Shown in pieces: positions 1-5,846 of a stretch of DNA of 5,846 nt. The translations under genes and the position numbers were made by a program. The stretch comes from SP202 sp036339395 (GTDB lineage: Bacteria > Planctomycetota > Phycisphaerae > Phycisphaerales > SM1A02). The stretch spans positions 1 to 5,846 of the forward strand of contig JAYZBD010000025.1 of assembly GCA_036339395.1 (NCBI GenBank). Reading direction: 5' to 3'. Positions within the stretch are counted from its first letter, which is position 1. Each line of letters opens with the position of its first letter. The notes beneath the pieces were generated by a model. The model was given only the letters and a program-made list of their open reading frames with translations. It was not told the origin of the DNA and did no database searches.

Positions 1-827
1 ATCAACCTGAAGGATGCCTTTCTCGCGGTCTTCCATCCCGGGATATTTCGATCGACGGGAACCATGAACGATTCCATCAACTCGGGCATGTTCGTGGACA
101 TCTTGAGCACTTCCATGACGGACTCGCGGTCATCCATCAACGCGAAGACCATGTCGCCGAAGGGAGCCGACATCATGTTTCCAATCATCTTCAGATCGGG
201 GCTGAGGAGCTGCGTCGAGGGAAACGGGATGGCATCATTGGTCACTTGCCATGCGGTGAGTTCACTCTTTACACCATCCTCTTCCCAGGGTTCCGTTCCA
301 ATCTTCTCGAAGGTGACCTTCACGAGCTTGATGCCGTGATCCGGGATCATCGTGTGCAGCGAGAACTCGGTCTCGCCGGCCTTGATGCGCCGTTTCATCT
401 CATCGACCATCGCCCAGGTCGAATACCACGTCCCTTCGGGGACCTCCGCGGCAGTCGTCGTGCGACGCCCACCCTGCTCGGTCGTGATCTCGAGTGCGTT
501 TTCATTGAACATCCAGACCGTCGTGACACGCTGGCCACTCATGTCCTGGCGCATCGTCATGGAGACGGGGGCACCCTCCAAGGTCTCGACCCATTCAACC
601 TGGACGGTAATCGAGACCTCCATCGCCCCTCGCTTCAGTTCCATCGAGGTCTCGTTCTTCAACCTGCGCTGTCCGTCGTCCTGGACATCGCCCATGACAT
701 GCATCCAGCCTGCAGGCGCATCCATCAGTGACAAGACATACCAGTCATCGAGCACCACCTCGGCGGTGACCGACCCGGTGATTGTCAGCAGGATGAGGCA
801 GAGGGATGTTCGAAGAAAAGTAAACAT
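1..827 (-). CDS. Exported protein of unknown function, N-terminal part (gene cut by left window edge)
   Basis: Reading leftward from an ATG at 827, the frame stays open for 275 codons to the window edge, so the C-terminus is missing. The first 22 residues look like a Sec signal peptide: short polar start with Arg6, hydrophobic stretch LCLILLTITG, then a V-T-A cleavage site before Glu23. The mature part is a soluble, beta-rich looking sequence with no membrane segment. It contains W29-Y30, a G40-W41-M42-H43 stretch, and a Thr-rich run near 113-125 (EITTEQGGRRTTT). This layout resembles the non-catalytic N-terminal region of exported transglutaminase-like proteins I associate with planctomycetes. 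The papain-like Cys/His/Asp domain would lie outside the window, so the function is an inference and stays open. The start is supported by GGAG nine bases upstream, inside the end of lysS. The 6-nt gap after lysS implies a shared transcript. CDS confident; function weak. Confidence 0.85.
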   Translation of the reverse strand, partial: MFTFLRTSLCLILLTITGSVTAEVVLDDWYVLSLMDAPAGWMHVMGDVQDDGQRRLKNETSMELKRGAMEVSITVQVEWVETLEGAPVSMTMRQDMSGQRVTTVWMFNENALEITTEQGGRRTTTAAEVPEGTWYSTWAMVDEMKRRIKAGETEFSLHTMIPDHGIKLVKVTFEKIGTEPWEEDGVKSELTAWQVTNDAIPFPSTQLLSPDLKMIGNMMSAPFGDMVFALMDDRESVMEVLKMSTNMPELMESFMVPVDRNIPGWKTARKASFRL

Positions 828-833
828 TGAGAA

Positions 834-2369
834 CTACTCCGGTCGCATCAGCGGAAAGAGAATGACATCGCGGATACTCGTGCTGTTGGTCATGAGCATG
901 ACGACACGGTCCACGCCAATGCCGAATCCACCTGCGGGAGGCATACCCACCTGCAACGCGTCGATGAATTCATGGTCCATGGTCCGGAAGGCCCTGGTTT
1001 CGTCATCCTCCCCGGCCAGTTGCCTGGAGAACGCTTCTTCCTGGATTGCCGGGTCATTGAGTTCCGTATAGAAGTTGCCAAGTTCCATTCCCGCGATGAA
1101 CAACTCGCTCCGGTAGGCCAGTTGCGGATTCTCTTCGTGCGGACGGGACAGTGGAGAAACGGCACTTGGAAAATCCACGACGTAGGTCGGGGTCGCTGGA
1201 TCGATGGCTGCTTCTCCAAGCGCGTCGAAGATCGTCTCGACGAGGAGCCAGTGATCCTTCGAATCAGATTTTTCGATGCCCATCTCGACGGCCTTGGCTC
1301 GAACGGCAGTCTCGTCGTGCATGTCGATGCCGGCACCGGCCTCGATGAGCTCCGCGTAGGTGCGTCGTTCAAATGGCTTGGACCAGTCGATGACAATGTC
1401 ACCGTAGGGCCGCGCCATCGATCCGCCTTCAGCAAGGTCCGTGGCAACTGACCGAAGCAGGCACTCGCCCCGGTCGAGTACGGTTTCGTAGTCCCCGAAT
1501 GCCTCGTAGGCCTCGAGCATCGTGAACTCCGGGTTGTGTCGACGACTGATGCCCTCGTTTCGGAAGTTCCTGTTGAGCTCGAAGACGCGTGGCATGCCGC
1601 CGACAAGCAGTCGCTTCAGGTAGAGCTCGGGTGCAATCCGCATGTAGAGATCGATATCGAGCGCGTTGTGGTGGGTCGTGAACGGACGTGCCGCAGCACC
1701 GCCTGCAACAGGCTGCATCATCGGTGTCTCGACCTCGACGTAGCCCGCGTCCTCCATGTGCCTGCGCATGCAGGAAATGATCCTGGATCGCGCGTAGAAC
1801 ACGCCGAGTGTTTCCGGGTTGGCATACATGTCGACGTAGCGCCGACGGTACCTGGCCTCCTGGTCGGTCAACCCGTGGAACTTCTCGGGTGGCGGCGCAA
1901 GCGACTTGCAGTGCACGGCGAACTCGTTTGCCCAGACACAGATCTCGCCTTTCTTCGTCATCCCCATCGGTCCACCCGCGACGACGATGTCGCCGTAGTC
2001 GAGTTTCGAAGCAATCTTGAATGCATCCGCGTCAAGATCCTGCTTGGAGATGCTCACCTGGAGATCGCCTGTGTGATCCCGAAGCACCATGAAGACAAGC
2101 TTGCCCATGGCCCTGTGCTGCACGCAGCGACCTGCAACACGGACAACCGGGCGAGCATCATCAACATCTTCGCCCGCCTCGCGTGCAGCGGCCCACGTGT
2201 CATGGGCTTCCTGGTTGAACGTGGCCCGTGCCTGGTCAAGATCGACAAGGTCGGTGACGCGGTGGCCATAGGCCTGGATGCCCAGGTCCCGCCACCGACT
2301 GAGCTTCTCATTGCGAGCTGCTACGAGGGCTGAAGCTTCGGGATCGGTTGTATCTGGGCGCGGAGTCAT
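834..2369 (-). CDS. lysS: Lysyl-tRNA synthetase, class II
   Basis: Cytoplasmic enzyme that charges tRNA-Lys with lysine using ATP. The 511-residue length fits bacterial class II LysRS (about 500). An N-terminal OB-fold anticodon-binding domain spans about 75-155, followed by the conserved FHGLTDQEARYRRRYVDM block (164-181). Motif 1 is VEVETPMMQ with GGAAARPF (211-230). Motif 2 is FRNEGISRRHNPEFTMLE (269-286). Motif 3 is GFGIGVDRVVML (481-492), and the frame ends in the typical RDVILFPLMRPE. The lysine-pocket block reads GMELGNFYTELND (427-439), where E. coli has GREIGNGFSELND; the Gly-to-Phe and Arg-to-Met changes are unusual. The ATG at 2369 is chosen because family similarity begins after it, and the open frame further upstream runs over the divergent dehydrogenase gene. 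No Shine-Dalgarno precedes this ATG at normal spacing, so it may be leaderless or SD-independent. First gene of a leftward pair. Confidence 0.97.
   Translation of the reverse strand: MTPRPDTTDPEASALVAARNEKLSRWRDLGIQAYGHRVTDLVDLDQARATFNQEAHDTWAAAREAGEDVDDARPVVRVAGRCVQHRAMGKLVFMVLRDHTGDLQVSISKQDLDADAFKIASKLDYGDIVVAGGPMGMTKKGEICVWANEFAVHCKSLAPPPEKFHGLTDQEARYRRRYVDMYANPETLGVFYARSRIISCMRRHMEDAGYVEVETPMMQPVAGGAAARPFTTHHNALDIDLYMRIAPELYLKRLLVGGMPRVFELNRNFRNEGISRRHNPEFTMLEAYEAFGDYETVLDRGECLLRSVATDLAEGGSMARPYGDIVIDWSKPFERRTYAELIEAGAGIDMHDETAVRAKAVEMGIEKSDSKDHWLLVETIFDALGEAAIDPATPTYVVDFPSAVSPLSRPHEENPQLAYRSELFIAGMELGNFYTELNDPAIQEEAFSRQLAGEDDETRAFRTMDHEFIDALQVGMPPAGGFGIGVDRVVMLMTNSTSIRDVILFPLMRPE
837..840 (-). 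promoter_or_regulatory. Ribosome binding site of the exported-protein gene, embedded in the lysS 3' end
   Basis: On the minus strand GGAG overlaps the last Pro and Glu codons of lysS and directly abuts its TAG stop. It sits nine bases before the ATG at 827. This fixes the start of the downstream gene and suggests that ribosomes finishing lysS help initiation on it (translational coupling). Confidence 0.6.
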
Positions 2370-2375
2370 TGCGGG

Positions 2376-2382
2376 TAGGATA
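2376..2382. promoter_or_regulatory. Candidate symmetric divergent -10 element (TAGGATA) between lysS and the dehydrogenase gene
   Basis: The 43-bp divergent gap holds TAGGATA. Read rightward it gives TAGGAT, and read leftward TATCCT; both satisfy the TANNNT core of a sigma-70 -10 hexamer. Rightward initiation about 7 nt downstream would leave a leader of about 25 nt containing GGGAG. Leftward initiation at the same distance would fall on or next to the lysS ATG, which matches the absence of a Shine-Dalgarno there. No good -35 hexamer at 16-18 bp is visible on either side, so this is a hypothesis from short matches only. Confidence 0.3.
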
Positions 2383-2397
2383 CGACGCTCCAAGGCA

Positions 2398-2402
2398 GGG
2401 AG
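2398..2402 (+). promoter_or_regulatory. Ribosome binding site of the short-chain dehydrogenase gene
   Basis: GGGAG lies ten bases before the ATG at 2413. It decides the start: the same frame is open upstream to 2278 inside lysS, and a second ATG at 2422 has no such site. Confidence 0.55.
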
Positions 2403-2412
2403 CGAACGAACC

Positions 2413-3192
2413 ATGAGCAACATGGCTGAAGGGAACCAGGGCGGCTGTGTCTTCATCACGGGTGCAGGCAGTGGAATCGGCGCGGCGGCGGCTCGAACAC
2501 TGGCTGCTGGTGGAAGGCCCATCGCCCTTGCCGGGCGGAGCCCCGAGCCCCTCGAGGAGGTTGCTGGGGAGATTCGGAAGGCCGGGGGATGTGCCATGGA
2601 CCTTCCATGCGATGTACGCGACCTCTCGGCACTCAAGGCCGCCGTGGACCAGGCCACGAGGGAACACGGAACTGTCACGACCCTGGTGGCCTCGGCCGGT
2701 GTCATGCCGATCGGCCCGATGCACTCGGCTGATCCTGCCGACTGGAAGCAGATGCTTGACGTCAACGTCCTGGGAGTCCTGCATGCAATCCATGCCGTCC
2801 TCCCGGGAATGCGCTCTTCAGGAGAAGGACACATCATCATCGTTGGATCAGTTGCCGGGCGGCATCTCTTCCCCGATGCAACCGTCTACTGCGCGACCAA
2901 GTCGGCCCTGCATGTGATCTGCGAGGGACTTCGGACCGAACTTGCACGATCCGCACGGGATGACGGCAACCGCATCAGGGTCAGCCTTGTTGCGCCGGGA
3001 GCCGTCGACACCGCCCTCCCTGCAACGATTGCCGATACGGATTCACGCGCTGCAACCGAGGCCTGGTATGCAGGCATGGAAGGCATCCTCCAGGCAGACG
3101 ATGTGGCCGAAGCGATTCGATGGGCGATCGACGCCCCGGGGCACGTCTCGGTGAACGAGGTGATGGTCAGGCCGACTGCAATGGTCCGATAG
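2413..3192 (+). CDS. Short-chain dehydrogenase/reductase, YdfG-like, probably NADP-dependent
   Basis: A 259-residue classical SDR with a Rossmann fold, likely cytoplasmic. Visible motifs are the cofactor-binding TGAGSGIG (16-23), Arg42 after the second strand (GRS, which favours NADP(H)), and CDV (66-68) at the adenine pocket. ASAG (93-96) stands in place of the usual NNAG. The catalytic residues are Asn118, Ser146, Tyr159 and Lys163 (YCATK), and a PGAVDT loop lies at 195-200. The C-terminus VNEVMVRPTAMV is the signature I know from the COG4221 group, which includes E. coli YdfG (3-hydroxy acid/serine dehydrogenase) and clavulanaldehyde dehydrogenase-like enzymes. The substrate cannot be read from the sequence. 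It is the first gene of a rightward operon, 18 nt before the phosphofructokinase gene. No link to its sugar-phosphate neighbours is obvious, so it may be a general carbonyl or hydroxy-acid reductase that shares their promoter. Confidence 0.93.
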   Translation: MSNMAEGNQGGCVFITGAGSGIGAAAARTLAAGGRPIALAGRSPEPLEEVAGEIRKAGGCAMDLPCDVRDLSALKAAVDQATREHGTVTTLVASAGVMPIGPMHSADPADWKQMLDVNVLGVLHAIHAVLPGMRSSGEGHIIIVGSVAGRHLFPDATVYCATKSALHVICEGLRTELARSARDDGNRIRVSLVAPGAVDTALPATIADTDSRAATEAWYAGMEGILQADDVAEAIRWAIDAPGHVSVNEVMVRPTAMVR

Positions 3193-3198
3193 TGGATA

Positions 3199-3202
3199 GA
3201 GG
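3199..3202 (+). promoter_or_regulatory. Ribosome binding site of the phosphofructokinase gene
   Basis: GAGG lies eight bases before the ATG at 3211, which is ideal spacing. An in-frame GTG at 3202 overlaps this site and has no site of its own, so the ATG is preferred. Confidence 0.65.
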
Positions 3203-3210
3203 TGAACACC

Positions 3211-4317
3211 ATGGCCAGGAAGATCAATCGAATCGGCGTGCTGACAGGCGGGGGTGACTGCCCGGGCTTGAATGCCGTGATTCGAGCTGTCACGAAGACC
3301 GCGATCTTTCAGCACGGGATCGAGGTCATCGGTGTGCTCAACGGGTACGAGGGACTCATCTGCGACGAAACATCGTTGCTTGAACCGCGTGATGTCTCGG
3401 GCATACTCACCCGTGGAGGGACCATTCTCGGCACGAACAACAGGTGCAGTCCATTGAAGTACCGTGAAGGCGAGAATGAGGACGGGACTCCTCGCTACAT
3501 CGATGCAACCGATCGATGTCTTGCAACGATCGAGAAGCACGGGATGGATGCACTGATCGTCATCGGTGGTGATGGAACCATGAGTTGCACCGCGCCACTC
3601 GTGACCGCGGGCGTGCCCTGCGTTGGTGTACCCAAGACCATCGACAATGACATCCACGGTTGCGAACTCTCCTTCGGGTTCACGACCGCGATGACCACCG
3701 CGACGATGTCGCTTGATCGTCTCCACTCGACGGCGGACAGCCACCATCGAGTCATGGTCTGTGAGTTGATGGGACGGAACTCGGGATGGCTCACCTTGTG
3801 CGCCGGGGTGGCCTCGGGCTCGGACATCATCCTGATTCCGGAAATCCCCTTCGACATGGATGCCATCTGCGAGTTCCTCGATGATCGCATGGCCTCCCCG
3901 GCCGGCTTTGCGATCATTGCCTGTGCGGAAGGAGCCCGGGCAGCCGGCGAAGGCCAGACCGTCTCCAAGGTCGTCGGAGACAGTGTCGATCCGGTTCGAC
4001 TTGGAGGAATTGGACACAGGGTGGCTGATGAACTTGAGCGTCGATGCGGGTTCGAGGTGAGAACCACCGTTCTTGGTCACGTGCAGCGAGGAGGTGCGCC
4101 TGTAGCGGCCGACCGGGTACTTGCGACCAGGTTCGGCGTGGCGGCCATGAAACTCCTGCTGTCGGGGCAGCATGATCGAATGATCACCTGGGCCGATGGA
4201 ACGATCGGTGACATCGGCATCCTTGAAGCTGCAGGCAAGCAGCGTCTCGTTTCACTGGATCACCCCCTCATCGAAGCTGCACGAGCAGTTCGAACCTGCA
4301 TGGGCGATCGGAGGTAA
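3211..4317 (+). CDS. 6-phosphofructokinase, PfkA family (long 'PKTIDND' type, probably ATP-dependent)
   Basis: Expected to phosphorylate fructose 6-phosphate to fructose 1,6-bisphosphate in the cytoplasm. The 368 residues exceed E. coli PfkA (320), matching the mixed-substrate group III branch. Motifs in order: GGGDCPGLN (13-21), GGTILGTNN (69-77), GGDGT (119-123), PKTIDND (141-147, with Asp145 equivalent to the E. coli catalytic Asp127), SHHR (177-180), MGRNSG (187-192), PEIPF (210-214) and GHVQRGG (289-295). At the two donor-selecting positions (E. coli 104 and 124) it has Gly122 and Lys142. Gly at the first suggests ATP, since pyrophosphate enzymes have Asp there. Lys at the second is shared by pyrophosphate enzymes and ATP enzymes of this branch. 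Donor assignment is therefore inference. It lies 18 nt after the dehydrogenase gene and 3 nt before the gmhB-like gene, so the three are probably co-transcribed. Sedoheptulose 7-phosphate is a possible alternative substrate given the heptose neighbours. Confidence 0.96.
   Translation: MARKINRIGVLTGGGDCPGLNAVIRAVTKTAIFQHGIEVIGVLNGYEGLICDETSLLEPRDVSGILTRGGTILGTNNRCSPLKYREGENEDGTPRYIDATDRCLATIEKHGMDALIVIGGDGTMSCTAPLVTAGVPCVGVPKTIDNDIHGCELSFGFTTAMTTATMSLDRLHSTADSHHRVMVCELMGRNSGWLTLCAGVASGSDIILIPEIPFDMDAICEFLDDRMASPAGFAIIACAEGARAAGEGQTVSKVVGDSVDPVRLGGIGHRVADELERRCGFEVRTTVLGHVQRGGAPVAADRVLATRFGVAAMKLLLSGQHDRMITWADGTIGDIGILEAAGKQRLVSLDHPLIEAARAVRTCMGDRR
4310..4314 (+). promoter_or_regulatory. Ribosome binding site of the gmhB-like gene, inside the phosphofructokinase 3' end
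   Basis: GGAGG is formed by the last two Arg codons of the phosphofructokinase gene, immediately before its TAA. It sits six bases before the ATG at 4321. It is a strong site and suggests coupled translation of the two genes. Confidence 0.7.
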
Positions 4318-4320
4318 GGC

Positions 4321-4881
4321 ATGCAGCCCGCCATCTTCCTTGATCGTGACAACACGATCATCAGGAATGATGATCATCTCGGCGATCCGGCCGGGGTTGA
4401 TCTCTTTGATGACACGGTTGACTCGCTGCGCCGCTTCGATGACGCAGGTTTTGCCCTGGTCATCGTGACGAACCAGAGTGGTGTCGCGCGCGGCCTCTTT
4501 ACCGAGGAGGATGTGCGCTCCGTCCATGACACGATCAGGACCCAGGTCAGGGATGCCTCCGGAGGCCGTGACCTCCTGATGCACTGGTACCACAGTCCCT
4601 ACCACCCCGATGGTCATGTCGAACCATTCAACATCGAGCACGACACCAGGAAACCCGAACCGGGCATGCTTCAACAGGCAGCGGAAGAACTTGACCTGGA
4701 CCTGCCCGGCAGCTGGATGATCGGGGATACACCCCGGGACATACGGGCTGGACAGAATGCCGGATGCCGAACAATCCTGCTTCGCCACAGCGGCTTCGAC
4801 ACCATGAACGAACAACCTCCTGATGCAGTCGTGAACAGTCTTGCCGATGCAGCAGACGTCATCCTGGGAAACAAGTCGTGA
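4321..4881 (+). CDS. gmhB: HAD-family phosphatase, GmhB-like (heptose 1,7-bisphosphate 7-phosphatase)
   Basis: Predicted to remove the 7-phosphate of D-glycero-D-manno-heptose 1,7-bisphosphate during nucleotide-activated heptose synthesis. At 186 residues it matches GmhB (about 190). HAD motifs: DRDNT (8-12, nucleophile Asp8 and acid/base Asp10), TNQSG (50-54), RKPEPGM (110-116, Lys111), and GDTPRD (135-140, Asp136 and Asp140 for magnesium). The segment HSPYHPDG (91-98) to EHDTRKP (106-112) aligns with the zinc loop of E. coli GmhB. Its ligands Cys92, His94, Cys107 and Cys109 appear here as Ser92, Tyr94, His107 and Thr109, so zinc binding is probably lost. The histidinol-phosphatase domain of HisB is related, but no histidine genes are near. 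A heptosyltransferase gene starts inside this stop codon, which supports the heptose role. The start is set by GGAGG at 4310. Exact substrate and anomer are not determined. Confidence 0.88.
   Translation: MQPAIFLDRDNTIIRNDDHLGDPAGVDLFDDTVDSLRRFDDAGFALVIVTNQSGVARGLFTEEDVRSVHDTIRTQVRDASGGRDLLMHWYHSPYHPDGHVEPFNIEHDTRKPEPGMLQQAAEELDLDLPGSWMIGDTPRDIRAGQNAGCRTILLRHSGFDTMNEQPPDAVVNSLADAADVILGNKS
4356..4375 (+). repeat. Perfect 7-bp inverted repeat early in the gmhB-like gene
   Basis: GATCATC and GATGATC flank a six-base AGGAAT loop, about 35 bases after the start codon. The arms encode the Ile-Ile and Asp-Asp-His stretch around residues 12-19. It could form a modest hairpin in the mRNA, but a repeat of this size may arise by chance in coding sequence. 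Confidence 0.5.
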
Positions 4882-5846
4882 TCATTCCTCGGAACATCGA
4901 GCGACTGCTCATCGTGGCACCCTCGTGGATTGGAGATGCTGTCATGGCGAATGTCATGTACCGCGCTGCCCGGAATTCCTGCCCCGACGCCCACATCTGC
5001 CTCGCATCACGCCCGTACCTTCACCCCCTGCTCAACGGGCTGCCCTGGTTTGATCGACTCGAAACACTTGACATGAGCGGCCTCCTTGGACCGGTCCGTG
5101 CCGGAAGATCATTCGCCCAGGATCGTCCGGATGCAGTCATCCTGCTGCCAGGCAGTTTCCGTTCCGCGATGATGGCCTGGTGGACCCGTGCATCACTCCG
5201 CATAGGCACGAACCGGGATGGACGGGGAATGCTGCTGACAGATGCCCTGCCAGACGCGGATCGGTCGCGTCCCGTGTCCGCCATTGAGCAGTACCGGCGA
5301 CTCGCGGAAGCCTGCTTCGGGAAGGAAGCAGCGCAGGACGCCACCCTCGAGCTGGTTGCAACACCCGATGACGATGCCGAGGCGGATCGTGTGCTCGGTA
5401 CGGACCAGGAACCACTGCTGCTGCTGGTTCCTGGAGCGAATCGTGCAGACAAGCGGTGGCCGGTTGAACACTACGCGACTGTTGCCGATGCACTGCACGA
5501 ATCACATGGACTCAGGCCCGTCATCACCGGCTCCCCGGGGGAAGCGGACCTCGCTGCCGCACTTGCACGAACCACCAGGTGTGATGCCCTCGATGCAGTC
5601 GCTGCAGGAATGAAACTCGGTGCCTTGAAATCAGTCGCAGGGCGTGCACGCCTCGCAATCGTCAATGATACGGGGCCGAGGCATGTTGCCGCTGCCATGG
5701 GTACGCCATTGGTCAGCCTGTTCGGACCTACTGATCATCGCTGGGCACTCCTGCCCGGCATCTCGGAGCATCGCCTGCTTGGTGATCCTTTCCTTCCCGA
5801 GGAAGCAATGGCGGATCGACATCCAGCCAGGTGCTCCATCGAGCGG
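4878..5846 (+). CDS. Glycosyltransferase family 9, WaaF-like heptosyltransferase (cut by right window edge)
   Basis: Expected to transfer heptose from an ADP-heptose donor to the inner core of lipopolysaccharide or a similar surface glycan, on the cytoplasmic face of the inner membrane. The frame is open for 323 codons to the window edge. Homologues are about 340-350 residues, so only a short C-terminal piece is missing. Visible signatures, recalled against E. coli WaaF: APSWIGDAVMA (14-24, with Asp20 at the catalytic-base position), LLPGSFRSA (89-97), VPGANRADKRWP (184-195, phosphate and donor binding), and NDTGPRHVAAAMGTPLVSLFGPTD (263-286, the GT9 donor-site signature). The start is a GTG overlapping the preceding TGA (GTGA). 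Only a weak GGGA at 4866-4869 precedes it, so initiation likely depends on coupling to the phosphatase gene. No other start keeps the first beta strand intact. Whether it adds the first, second or another heptose cannot be told. Confidence 0.92.
   Translation, partial: MIIPRNIERLLIVAPSWIGDAVMANVMYRAARNSCPDAHICLASRPYLHPLLNGLPWFDRLETLDMSGLLGPVRAGRSFAQDRPDAVILLPGSFRSAMMAWWTRASLRIGTNRDGRGMLLTDALPDADRSRPVSAIEQYRRLAEACFGKEAAQDATLELVATPDDDAEADRVLGTDQEPLLLLVPGANRADKRWPVEHYATVADALHESHGLRPVITGSPGEADLAAALARTTRCDALDAVAAGMKLGALKSVAGRARLAIVNDTGPRHVAAAMGTPLVSLFGPTDHRWALLPGISEHRLLGDPFLPEEAMADRHPARCSIER

Noticed and set aside
352..1071. Plus-strand open frame (239 codons) opposite the exported protein and the end of lysS
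   Set aside because: It crosses the junction of two convincing minus-strand genes and has no recognisable motif.
1536..2333. Plus-strand open frame (265 codons) opposite lysS
   Set aside because: It is antisense to conserved LysRS domains with no motif or ribosome binding site of its own.
2278..2412. Upstream extension of the dehydrogenase frame to an ATG at 2278
   Set aside because: It would overlap lysS, and the extra 45 residues precede the normal SDR N-terminus; the ATG at 2413 has GGGAG at good spacing.
2370..2840. Upstream extension of the lysS frame (157 more codons, starting at 2840)
   Set aside because: It lies entirely opposite the well-supported dehydrogenase gene and the divergent gap, and has no LysRS similarity; the protein from the ATG at 2369 already has normal length.
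3202..3210. GTG start three codons upstream for the phosphofructokinase
   Set aside because: The GTG overlaps the GAGG that is ideally placed for the ATG at 3211, so it would lack its own ribosome binding site.
3043..4173. Long minus-strand open frame (376 codons) opposite the phosphofructokinase
   Set aside because: It is a shadow of G+C-rich codon use; its translation shows no recognisable domain, and the plus strand carries a full set of PFK motifs.
5416..5427. Short CTG repeat (four units)
   Set aside because: It encodes the Leu run of a beta strand before the VPGAN motif in the glycosyltransferase; too short to suggest slippage or regulation.
5021..5505. Minus-strand open frames opposite the glycosyltransferase
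   Set aside because: The plus-strand frame is open from 4878 to the window edge with clear GT9 motifs; the opposing translations are low-complexity Ser/Arg-rich and unrecognisable.

Overview
This window looks like core bacterial chromosome, G+C-rich and gene-dense. It comes from a Gram-negative-type bacterium, judging by a lipopolysaccharide-type heptose phosphatase beside a WaaF-like heptosyltransferase. The style of the exported protein at the left edge and the long 'PKTIDND'-type phosphofructokinase recall Planctomycetota, perhaps Phycisphaerae. That placement is an impression from memory, not a search result. No RNA gene, mobile element, CRISPR array or origin is visible, and no gap between genes exceeds about 45 bases.

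Left part, minus strand (1-2369): lysS (class II lysyl-tRNA synthetase, 511 aa) is followed after 6 nt by the first 275 codons of an exported protein that runs off the left edge. The Shine-Dalgarno of the second gene is built from the last codons of lysS, so the two are probably co-transcribed and translationally coupled.

Middle (2370-2412): a 43-bp divergent intergenic region separates lysS from the rightward genes. It holds a symmetric TAGGATA element that can be read as a -10 hexamer on either strand.

Right part, plus strand (2413-5846): four tightly packed genes look like one operon. They are an NADP-type short-chain dehydrogenase (259 aa), a PfkA-family phosphofructokinase (368 aa), a GmhB-like HAD phosphatase (186 aa), and a WaaF-like family 9 glycosyltransferase (323 codons seen, cut by the right edge). 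Gaps are 18 nt and 3 nt, then a 4-nt overlap. The last two fit successive steps of heptose supply and transfer to a cell-surface glycan. The phosphofructokinase may simply be glycolytic, or may be tied to sugar-phosphate supply for that pathway. The role of the dehydrogenase here is unclear.

I found no obviously new system. The points most worth a second look are the zinc-ligand loss in the GmhB-like phosphatase, the phosphoryl-donor and substrate question for the phosphofructokinase, the lysine-pocket substitution in LysRS, and the symmetric divergent promoter candidate.
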